Positions 6,528 through 11,864 of a stretch of DNA of 11,864 nt are shown here, in pieces. Under the pieces are notes generated by a model, which worked only from the letters and a program-made list of their open reading frames with translations, was not told the origin of the DNA and did not search any database. Numbering within the stretch: position 1 is the stretch's first letter; the number at the start of each line of letters is the position of its first letter. The translations under genes were made by a program, and so were the position numbers. The DNA is from Xanthobacteraceae bacterium (lineage in GTDB: Bacteria > Pseudomonadota > Alphaproteobacteria > Rhizobiales > Xanthobacteraceae): contig JASHRR010000273.1 in the NCBI GenBank assembly GCA_030037185.1, forward strand, positions 1 through 11,864. The letters are read 5' to 3'.

Positions 6528-6710
6528 CGCGTAGCGCCGGCGTGTTCCATGAGACGGGTTTGCCAACACCGCATTACCAATTCTTATTCATTCTCCGGTT
6601 TTTCTGAAAAAACCTTCCGGCTTTCTCACCTGGTGACAGCCAAGGCAGGTGTCATCAAGTTCGCGACGTTGAAGGTCAAAGGCATCATGCACAACCCGAA
6701 CTTGGCACTG
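6528..6710. other. Spacer between methyltransferase and TnpB remnant
   Basis: No gene is supported here. A short T/A-rich hairpin (GGTTTTT at 6597-6603, AAAAACC at 6608-6614, loop CTGA) lies about 70 bases after the methyltransferase stop. It could act as a weak two-way terminator, though its stem has few G-C pairs. The end of the stretch contains the 36-bp sequence at 6681-6716 that recurs, inverted, near 11740. The frame through it reads HNPNLALSV directly into the TnpB-like residues. Confidence 0.4.
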
Positions 6711-6716
6711 AGCGTC
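6681..6716 (+). repeat. 36-bp dispersed repeat, copy 1 (inverted copy at 11722-11757)
   Basis: These 36 bases match the reverse complement of 11722-11757 at 33 positions. The shared core encodes NPNLALSV in one frame and, on the other strand, TLSAKFGL versus TLSARFGL. The similarity stops where TnpB-like sequence begins (SVCGC). It marks either a common decayed gene or a recombination junction. Confidence 0.6.
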
Positions 6717-6983
6717 TGCGGCTGCATGAATTCCGACATGAAGAACCTCAACTGGCGTGTTTCTGTTTGCGGCGAATGCGGGCACACTGAAGGCGGGGAT
6801 GGCAACGCGTCGCGCAACGTCTACCGGTACGGCAAGGAACGCCGCAACCGGGCCGGCAACGGCCCTGCGTGCGGGGAGATCGGAGAAGCAGGGCGTGCCA
6901 TTCGGCGGCGCGATCCCGCTGCCGGTCATTGAACCGCGAATTGAAGCAAGAGTCGTCAGTCATGGCTGCCACGACTGTCAGTA
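6711..6983 (+). pseudogene. tnpB: Decayed C-terminal fragment of a TnpB (IS200/IS605 family) nuclease
   Basis: Only the last part of a TnpB is left. The frame reads SVCGCMNSDMKNLNWRVSVC, then GECGHTEGGDGNASRNV. This fits the TnpB zinc ribbon plus RuvC-III pattern (C-x2-CGxxNxxLKNLxxRxWxCxxCGxxHDRDxNAxxN). The first zinc Cys is replaced by Leu, W-T-C has become W-R-V-S-V-C, and HDRD has decayed to EGGD, although the catalytic-position Asp before GNAS persists. The typical tail (a GEIGE segment) follows. The expected ending continues in another frame (IPLPVIEPRIEA to TGTCAG near 6980), implying a frameshift around 6880-6900. A full TnpB is about 370-420 residues, so nearly all of it is missing. 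It ends right at the hairpin listed next. Confidence 0.6.
6951..6976 (+). mobile_element. Hairpin resembling the right end of an IS200/IS605 element
   Basis: AGTCGT (6951-6956) pairs with ACGACT (6971-6976), and inside it CAG (6957-6959) pairs with CTG (6966-6968), leaving a TCATGG loop and a two-base CC bulge. IS200/IS605 elements end with an imperfect subterminal palindrome just after tnpB, which also forms the 3' part of the omega RNA. Position and shape fit, but no matching left end was found. Confidence 0.45.
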
Positions 6984-7007
6984 ATTCCGAATCAGAGGGG
7001 ATGAACA

Positions 7008-7400
7008 ATGAGGGAAAGGTTATTGGGCGCGTTGACGGCACTGATGATCACAACGGCCCATGCCGCCGTGGAGGATACAAATAGTGCAGATTTCATGTTG
7101 CCATTTTGTCGGCTAACCCCGAACGAGATGAGCGCCGACATCAACAAGGCCGCAAATTACGGGCGCTGCCTTGGTGTTGTCGAGGGCATCAGCCAGATGT
7201 TCAGTCTGCTCCAAGAAGCGCAGGCGGCCGGCGCAGCTCGGTTAGACCCGCTCCTGTGTACCTCCATTCCGGCAGGCATCACCAACGAGCAGCTGGTCAA
7301 CATTGTGGTAAAGTATGGCGAGGCTTTTCCGGAACTTGTCCACCGGCCATTCACGGTGGTCGCCATGTCGGCGATGCGGTTGGCGTGGCCTTGCAAATAA
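7008..7400 (+). CDS. Exported Rap1a/Tai-like four-cysteine protein (130 aa)
   Basis: This is a small secreted protein of the Rap1a/Tai immunity-protein type. It begins with a signal peptide (MRERLLGALTALMITTAHA, cleavage after residue 19). The mature part carries four cysteines, Cys34, Cys54, Cys84 and Cys129, spaced as in the family: FC near the start, YGRCLGVVEG at 51-60, LLCTSIP at 82-88, and the terminal MRLAWPC. They are expected to form two disulfides in the periplasm. Named members neutralise type VI secretion amidase effectors (Rap1a, Tai4), but most chromosomal relatives in rhizobia have no such link and unknown roles; no effector or T6SS gene is nearby. AGAGGGG 8 bases before ATG 7008 supports the start. 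It begins 31 bases after the TnpB right-end hairpin and 72 bases before the next gene, so it probably leads the three-gene group. Confidence 0.8.
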   Translation: MRERLLGALTALMITTAHAAVEDTNSADFMLPFCRLTPNEMSADINKAANYGRCLGVVEGISQMFSLLQEAQAAGAARLDPLLCTSIPAGITNEQLVNIVVKYGEAFPELVHRPFTVVAMSAMRLAWPCK

Positions 7401-7472
7401 TACACGCACACTGTTGGCCCAAAGCCGAAAAAGGCTACTATCCAGGCGAAAACACAACTGCGGGAGAACATC

Positions 7473-8696
7473 ATGCGCGTGAGGTTGCCGGGCTCGACGC
7501 CAGCCGTGAGCATTTTGGCTGCCATCGCGGCTGCCGCCAGTTTGGTATCCATCCATCACACGTCGGCTCAGACTCCCCACCCGCCACCGCAAGCGGGGCA
7601 GGGGAGGCAGGCGGCGGAGCTCAAAACGCCCTGGGGCGAACCCGATCTACAGGGCATCTGGACCGACGAAAGCGATACACCCTTGCAGCGCCCCGCCAAG
7701 TATGCTGACCAGGAATTCTTCACCGCGGCGCAGCGAGCCGAATTGGATAAAGCGCGATCGGAGGTGCTCGGCCAGGACAGGCGGGCGCAGCGCGGGACCG
7801 AGCTCGACCTCTCCGGCGCGTACAACTCCTCGTTCGTGTCCTGGAAGCGCGTCGGCGCCCGTACGTCGCTGATCGTCGATCCGCCCAATGGCCGGATGCC
7901 AGCGGCGACGCCAGCGGCACAAAAGATTGCCGCCGGCGAGCGGGAATTTCGCCTCGCTCTGCTGCAATCGACCGATGCCTGCAGAGACAAGTTGCCGGCC
8001 TGCAGCGGCGGCAAATACGATCCGGTGCGCTCGCCGCGATTCGCGGATCCCCCGCCGCGCTACAACACCGCGCGCATGAATCGCAACGATGGTCCGGAGG
8101 ATAGTTCGCTGGCGGAGCGTTGCCTGAGCGGCGGGCTGCCGCAGTTTGGCGGCGGGGTGGGCAGCTTCCGCCGGATCGTCCAGACGCCGGGCGGAATAGC
8201 GATCTTCTATGACGTGGGCCAGGGGCAGGGGTGGCAGCGCAACATCGTCATGGACGGACGTCCGCACCTGCCGGCCAATATCCGCCAATGGTATGGCGAC
8301 TCGCGCGGCCACTGGGAGGGCAAGACGCTCGTCATCGACGTGACCAACTTCAGTGCGAAGACCGATTATCAGGGCTCGCGCGACAACTTGCATCTGGTTG
8401 AGCGCTGGACGCGCACCTCCCCGACCTCGCTCGAATACGCCGTCACGATCGAAGATCCGACGGTGTGGACGAGGCCCTGGACTGTCCGCCAGGAGTTCAC
8501 GAAGCAGAGCGACCAGGAAAACAGAATTTATACAGAGCCGCGCTGCATCGAAGGCAACTATGGCCTGCCGGGCCTGCTGCATGGACGGCGCCTGGAAGAC
8601 CTCGCGTTTGCGGAGGGACGAGGTCCCGATCCGGCGACCAGGAACAGCACAGGGGGCACCGGTGGTTTCATCCTTGACAAAGACCCGTTGCGGTAA
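7473..8696 (+). CDS. Exported protein of unknown function, 'PWG-PDLQG-W' family (407 aa)
   Basis: This is a secreted or periplasmic protein with a long N-terminal signal (about 1-33, cleavage near SAQ-T) followed by a Pro/Gln-rich linker. The marks TPWGEPDLQGIWT at 52-64, CLSGGLPQF at 217-225, DGRPHLPANIRQWYGDSRGHWEGKTLVIDVTNF in the window 261-293, and HLVERWTR at 307-314 characterise a large uncharacterised family. It is common in soil Acidobacteria and rhizobia, where several copies per genome are usual. Four cysteines (170, 177, 217, 358) could form disulfides outside the cytoplasm. GGGAG lies 7 bases before ATG 7473. The family has no known reaction. Its place between the Rap1a-like gene and a decarboxylase-fold gene, all exported and co-directional, suggests co-expression. 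A long open frame on the opposite strand is a shadow of GC-rich codons. Confidence 0.8.
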   Translation: MRVRLPGSTPAVSILAAIAAAASLVSIHHTSAQTPHPPPQAGQGRQAAELKTPWGEPDLQGIWTDESDTPLQRPAKYADQEFFTAAQRAELDKARSEVLGQDRRAQRGTELDLSGAYNSSFVSWKRVGARTSLIVDPPNGRMPAATPAAQKIAAGEREFRLALLQSTDACRDKLPACSGGKYDPVRSPRFADPPPRYNTARMNRNDGPEDSSLAERCLSGGLPQFGGGVGSFRRIVQTPGGIAIFYDVGQGQGWQRNIVMDGRPHLPANIRQWYGDSRGHWEGKTLVIDVTNFSAKTDYQGSRDNLHLVERWTRTSPTSLEYAVTIEDPTVWTRPWTVRQEFTKQSDQENRIYTEPRCIEGNYGLPGLLHGRRLEDLAFAEGRGPDPATRNSTGGTGGFILDKDPLR

Positions 8697-8842
8697 CACG
8701 AGACAAGGGAACAGCCGTCCTTGCGGTATTCGCCACAACGACCTGTCACAACCGTGAAAGCTGCGCGCAGGCGCGGCTCACTCGAATGGCAACTTTGCTG
8801 CGTTCGTCGTGATTGCAAGGCCACCAAAAAAGGGAGGACTTA
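8697..8842. other. Spacer between the 407-aa gene and the decarboxylase-fold gene
   Basis: This 146-base gap is long for an operon and might hold an extra promoter. A strong ribosome site (AGGGAGGA) closes it, 5 bases before ATG 8843. No clear hairpin terminator or promoter consensus was seen. Confidence 0.35.
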
Positions 8843-9484
8843 ATGAAGCGCCCGTTAACGATTGCGTTCACCGCCGCCGCGTTCGCGCTGCCGCTCGCTG
8901 CAGCCGCGCAGGAGCGCTACCCGGCGCTCAATCCGGAGCAACTGAGCCCGCAACAGAAGGCCTACATCGAAAACTTGCAGAAGCCGCCACGCAACAACAC
9001 CACAGCTTTGAAGAACCCGCCCTTCAAAGTCTATATGCGCAGCCCCGAGCTGGCCAACAAACTGGAGGCGGTGTCGGACTACGTGCGCTGGGGCACCGGG
9101 CTGGAGCCGCGGCTGACGGAGCTTGCGATCATGATCACGGCGCGGCAGTGGTCGAGCCAATGGATCTGGCGCGGCCATTACCGGGCGGCGGTCCGTGGCG
9201 GCCTCGACCCGAGCGTCGGGGCTGATATTGCCGCCGGCAGACGCCCGACAAAAATGAAGGAGGACGAGGAGGTCCTCTACACCTACGCGATGGAGCTGTA
9301 TCGCGACAGGGCGGTGTCGGACACGAGCTATGCGGCAGCTGTCAAGCAATTCGGCGAGAAGGGCCTTATCGATCTGGTCGCCACCATGGGTTACTACGAC
9401 ACCGTGGCGATGACGCTGATCACCGCCAAGGCGGTGGCCCCCAAGGAAGACGACGTGCCCCAGCTTGCAGCCCTGCCAAGGTAA
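8843..9484 (+). CDS. Exported carboxymuconolactone-decarboxylase-fold protein (213 aa)
   Basis: The protein has a signal peptide (MKRPLTIAFTAAAFALPLAAAAQ, cleavage near residue 22) and a single domain of the carboxymuconolactone decarboxylase / AhpD fold. The core ELAIMITARQWSSQWIWRGHYRAAVRGGL at about 93-121 matches the family helix. The VLYTYAMELY segment at 144-153 and ATMGYYDTVAM at 180-190 belong to the same domain. The protein has no cysteine at all, so it lacks the CxxC of AhpD-type peroxidases and is not a thiol reductant; His112 is the notable polar residue in the active-site helix. An exported form is unlike the cytosolic pca-pathway enzyme, so a role in the beta-ketoadipate pathway is doubtful. 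ATG 8843 was chosen over an in-frame upstream start because of AGGGAGGA and the signal peptide. It follows the 407-residue gene, likely in one transcript. Confidence 0.85.
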   Translation: MKRPLTIAFTAAAFALPLAAAAQERYPALNPEQLSPQQKAYIENLQKPPRNNTTALKNPPFKVYMRSPELANKLEAVSDYVRWGTGLEPRLTELAIMITARQWSSQWIWRGHYRAAVRGGLDPSVGADIAAGRRPTKMKEDEEVLYTYAMELYRDRAVSDTSYAAAVKQFGEKGLIDLVATMGYYDTVAMTLITAKAVAPKEDDVPQLAALPR

Positions 9485-9546
9485 CGGCGCAATCGCCTGC
9501 CGAGCGGCGCCTCTCCCGGTTGTCGCTTACGTCTTTGGCGGACTAC

Positions 9547-9595
9547 GGAGAGGTCGGAATTTGCGCGCTCGCCGCGCAAATTCCTGGGTCTCTCC
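9547..9595. terminator. Long perfect hairpin between convergent genes
   Basis: GGAATTTGCGCG at 9556-9567 and its exact complement at 9573-9584 form a 12-bp stem with a 5-base loop (CTCGC). GGAGAG (9547-9552) and CTCTCC (9590-9595) extend it as an outer stem past small unpaired stretches. It sits between genes that end facing each other (9484 plus, 9691 minus). That fits a two-way transcription stop or an mRNA-end stabiliser. No T-run follows on either strand, so a standard intrinsic terminator is not proven. Confidence 0.55.
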
Positions 9596-9690
9596 GGCAG
9601 CCGGAGCTGAGCCGGCCTGAGCTCTTAAAAACGCCCCCCTTTTCGCCGCAAGAGGAAGCGGACGCATCGGCCACACGGGTAGTTTCGACA

Positions 9691-10221
9691 CTATTTATAG
9701 TCGTCGCACCATTCGGGCTGGTCGTCGTAATAGAACAGGCATTCCTGCTTGGTGATGGTGCGGCCCTTGCCGATGACGCGAGCCTGCAGATACGTCACCA
9801 CCGCATCGATCTGGTCCGGGGTCAGTGCGCGGGGCGTAGGGTAGAGGTCGCTCGGAGGGGGTCCCAGTGCTTGTTCGTTGCAGGACCGGATCGTGTAAGC
9901 GCCTTCATCGAAAGCAGGCATTCCCGTACCCGGACGCCCGCAGGAGATTGTCTGCCTGAGCGCCGCGGCGTCGAGCCTTGTGGTTCGCAGATTGGCGCCG
10001 GTCGGCGCCTCGTCGCGCTGCTTGTCGCCGTCCGCGAAAGCACCGTGGCAATCGGGGCATCCGCTGCTCCGCCACGTCGTCAGGCCGGCCTTGACCCGGT
10101 CATCGTTTTGCGTGTGCGCGGCGGTCGCCTGCACCAGAAGGCCAATCGCGAGCAACGGAGCAGCCCAACGCCGAGAAAAAATGTGATTGCGATCTTCGTC
10201 AGCTCTTGAGTTCTTCGTCAT
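9691..10221 (-). CDS. Exported class I c-type cytochrome (176 aa)
   Basis: This is a periplasmic electron-transfer protein. After a charged start comes a signal or anchor helix (about 18-36, RRWAAPLLAIGLLVQATAA). The heme site is CPDCH at 55-59, and the probable axial ligand is Met101 in GRPGTGMPAF. TPDQIDAVVTYLQARVIGKG at 134-153 is the usual C-terminal helix. The GRPGTGMPAF form is common in small cytochromes serving alcohol or aldehyde dehydrogenases, but no dehydrogenase is beside it. Four further cysteines (94, 114, 161, 172) could form two disulfides, an unusual extra for so small a cytochrome. ATG 10221 has GGAG 6 bases upstream; the frame is open to 10257, but that start has less support. 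It runs towards the decarboxylase-fold gene and away from the hydrolase gene. Confidence 0.85.
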   Translation of the reverse strand: MTKNSRADEDRNHIFSRRWAAPLLAIGLLVQATAAHTQNDDRVKAGLTTWRSSGCPDCHGAFADGDKQRDEAPTGANLRTTRLDAAALRQTISCGRPGTGMPAFDEGAYTIRSCNEQALGPPPSDLYPTPRALTPDQIDAVVTYLQARVIGKGRTITKQECLFYYDDQPEWCDDYK

Positions 10222-10738
10222 CTCTGTCTCCGGTCTGGTAGCTCGTCCGCATCGCACGTTTTTTGCGGCCGAGAATCTTCCACGATCTGCGAGCCTCGAC
10301 TGTCATCATAGAGTTCCAAGGCCGAATAAAACAATTCCCGCGAGGCTGCACATGATGCCTTTCTTGCCCGGAATGCACAAAGATGAGGTCCTGGTGGACA
10401 GCACCGAGCTGGCAAAAACGGCGGCCAGCCGGAACGCCGATCGTCTCGGCCCGCCCTGCGTCCCGGATTGGCCAAGGCGCTGCTTGGGTCCAGCATGAAC
10501 CTCTTGCTTGTGCCCGGTGTGATCGCCCTCATCAGCAGCACCAAACGCCAGCCTGTCAGGCTTCGTGCCGTGCAGCCTGATCGCCTCGGGAGGGATCGCA
10601 AACCTGACCGTGCCCGCGGCCGAGCCCGGCGCGGCAATTCAAACCTGGAGGGCCGGATCTGGAGCCATCGCCACGGCGGCAATGGATGATGCTATTTTGC
10701 GCCAGCTCACCTCCCGTGTTCCCTGATGGCCAGTAGCG
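10222..10738. other. Gene-poor stretch with a possible decayed coding segment
   Basis: This region must contain the cytochrome's promoter and the end of the hydrolase transcript. A plus-strand frame from about 10540 to 10728 reads like worn coding sequence (SGFVPCSLIASGGIANLTVP, then a stretch ending DDAILRQLTSRVP) but has no start. A neighbouring frame supplies MNLLLVPGVIALISSTK at 10495, so a frameshifted exported-protein remnant is possible. I do not recognise the family and see no terminator. Confidence 0.3.
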
Positions 10739-11620
10739 CTAAGTCTTTTGCCGGGTCTCCTTGATGAAGGCGAGCACGTTGGTGACGCACTCGTCGGCGT
10801 TGGCAGCGGCGATGTGGTAAGCGTCGCTCCGCAGCACCACGAGCCTTGAATTCGGAATCAACAGCTGGTATTGCCGAACCTTCTCCACCGATTGCAGCGC
10901 GCTTCGGTCTGCCGTTATCACCAGTGTCGGCGCGGCGATGCGCTGCAAAATGCCATCCCTCGCAAGATCGAATTTCGAAAGCGCTTTACGCAGGCCCTTA
11001 GCCCCCTCCTCGGGCGCTGTTGCAAACATGTTGTTCCAATACTCGATCATCTCCTTCGAAGCGGTCGAGCCCAATCTGTCCCGTTGGGGGATGCTGGAGG
11101 GATTGGAAATCGAGATTACGGACGCTGGCCCGCTGACGACTGCGAGTGTGCGGGTGCGAGCCGGATAGTCCGCCGCAAACTGCATCGCAATGGCGCCACC
11201 AGTTTTGGCGCCAATGATGTGCGCCGACTCAACGCCAGCTTTGTCGAGGACGCGTGCTGTGAACGTGGCAAGGCTCGGCAGCGACCATTCGAAGCCTGCC
11301 GGAATCCTGGATTGTCCAAATCCCGGCAAATCGGGCCGCAGCAATCGAAACTCCTGCGCCATCCGTGCTACCCATCCAAACCATACGACGCTCGATTCAT
11401 CATTGCCGTGAATGAGCATGGCAGCTTCGGGCTTGCGCCAGGGTTCGCCAAACCAATCCTCGCGATAAAACGCGTCCTCCGTGGAAAAATTGCTGGTCGG
11501 CCTATCCTGCGCCAGCGCCTGAACGGAGGTGAGTGCGCCAATGGCTGCAGAAACGCCGATCGTCGTGGCCGTTCCGCAACCTAAACGAAGAAGTCGTCGA
11601 CGAGAATTTGTGTCCGGCAT
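10739..11620 (-). CDS. Tat-exported alpha/beta hydrolase-fold protein with Lys at the nucleophile site (293 aa)
   Basis: The N-terminus has a twin-arginine signal: SRRRLLR at 6-12, a hydrophobic stretch, and cleavage near VQALA-Q (after residue 37). The rest follows the alpha/beta hydrolase order: oxyanion-loop HGND at 71-74, RPDLPGFGQSR at 95-105, the nucleophile elbow GAKTGG at 137-142, the acid strand ITADRS with Asp238, and catalytic-type His269 in AYHIA. In the usual G-x-S-x-G elbow the middle residue is Ser (or Asp or Cys); here it is Lys139, read clearly in the DNA (codon AAA, 11204-11206). Classical ester or lactone hydrolysis is therefore doubtful, and the protein may bind a ligand or use other chemistry. 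ATG 11620 has AGAGG 8 bases upstream; GTG 11629 is possible but overlaps that site. An open frame upstream ends 5 bases before it, hinting at an operon. Confidence 0.82.
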   Translation of the reverse strand: MPDTNSRRRLLRLGCGTATTIGVSAAIGALTSVQALAQDRPTSNFSTEDAFYREDWFGEPWRKPEAAMLIHGNDESSVVWFGWVARMAQEFRLLRPDLPGFGQSRIPAGFEWSLPSLATFTARVLDKAGVESAHIIGAKTGGAIAMQFAADYPARTRTLAVVSGPASVISISNPSSIPQRDRLGSTASKEMIEYWNNMFATAPEEGAKGLRKALSKFDLARDGILQRIAAPTLVITADRSALQSVEKVRQYQLLIPNSRLVVLRSDAYHIAAANADECVTNVLAFIKETRQKT

Positions 11621-11625
11621 TGATG

Positions 11626-11864
11626 TCACCTCTTCGGAATTATCACGGCTCGATTTTTTCGACCAGCCGCCCTCGCCGATCGACCTTGTAGGCGGTCAAC
11701 GTTACCCGGACATACCCCGGCGACGCTCAGTGCCAGGTTCGGGTTGCGCATCATGCCCTCCGGCTGCGTCCACAGTCGAGCTGCAATTCGCGCCGTGGCG
11801 TCACGTCTGACGAGATGCGACACACCGTCGTCGTTTGCAACCGCTGCGAAAATGGCATTCCCTC
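11626..11864 (-). other. Open stretch running off the right edge, unrecognised
   Basis: On the minus strand one frame is open from the window edge to TGA 11626-11628, just before the hydrolase start. It includes VANDDGVSHLVRRDATARIA, then GMMRNPNLALSVAG. A second minus frame reads well near its end (YVRVTLTAYKVDRRGRLVEK, stop near 11640), so a frameshift or a different true frame is possible. The plus strand is also open through this DNA. I cannot tell which, if any, is the real gene, and recognise no family. If the minus frame is real, its stop and the next start lie 5 bases apart, as in an operon. Confidence 0.3.
11722..11757 (-). repeat. 36-bp dispersed repeat, copy 2
   Basis: The reverse complement of this segment matches 6681-6716 at 33 of 36 positions. 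Here it lies inside the open stretch at the window edge, in the frame that gives MMRNPNLALSV. Flanks beyond the 36 bases do not align convincingly, apart from a weak SHLV match about 20 residues upstream in both copies. Confidence 0.6.

Noticed and set aside
6597..6614. GGTTTTT/AAAAACC hairpin as an intrinsic terminator
   Set aside because: The stem has only two G-C pairs and no following T-run beyond the stem; it is noted but too weak for a terminator call.
7647..8738. Minus-strand open frame of 363 residues
   Set aside because: It is antisense to the 407-residue exported protein with signal peptide and ribosome site; long antisense frames are expected in GC-rich genes.

Overview
The window looks like a chromosomal stretch from an alphaproteobacterium, most likely a Bradyrhizobium-type member of the Hyphomicrobiales. 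The reasons are GC-rich codon use in the genes, a NepR-type anti-sigma protein (the NepR/PhyR/EcfG stress switch is confined to Alphaproteobacteria), an HWE-family histidine kinase, and several exported soil-bacterium protein families. No rRNA, tRNA or CRISPR array was found. This placement is inference; no taxonomic marker gene is present.

Layout. Positions 1-350 hold decayed or non-coding DNA. At 351-652 (minus strand) lies a small NepR-like anti-sigma gene followed 5 bases later by a possible 41-residue ORF. Divergent from it, at 980-2899, is a membrane sensor kinase (MASE1, PAS, HWE kinase) with a 7-bp inverted repeat just before its start. Positions 2900-4008 have no intact gene. This stretch holds AT-rich repeats, a cluster of GCGATCGC octamers, and an open stretch that may be a broken integrase-type gene. 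At 4009-4953 (minus) is a Cox11/CtaG copper chaperone fused to a C-terminal class I cytochrome c domain. After another gene-poor stretch, 5670-6527 encodes a SAM-dependent methyltransferase.

Positions 6711-6983 carry the decayed C-terminal end of a TnpB nuclease, followed by a hairpin resembling an IS200/IS605 right end. Immediately downstream, three plus-strand genes encode exported proteins: a Rap1a/Tai-like four-cysteine protein (7008-7400), a 407-residue protein of the 'PWG-PDLQG-W' type (7473-8696), and a carboxymuconolactone-decarboxylase-fold protein (8843-9484). A strong hairpin at 9547-9595 separates them from a convergent exported cytochrome c (9691-10221, minus). The right end has a gene-poor 500-bp stretch, then a Tat-exported alpha/beta hydrolase-fold protein whose nucleophile position is Lys rather than Ser (10739-11620, minus), and an open stretch that runs off the window.

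How the genes work together. The NepR-like protein and the HWE kinase may belong to one stress-signalling module, although no PhyR or EcfG partner is visible here. Several genes act outside the cytoplasm: the Cox11-cytochrome c fusion, the exported cytochrome c, and the Rap1a-like, 407-residue, decarboxylase-fold and hydrolase-fold proteins. No single pathway is proven by the sequence. The transposon and integrase-like debris, together with a 36-bp sequence shared between 6681-6716 and 11722-11757, indicates an accessory region shaped by insertion and decay.
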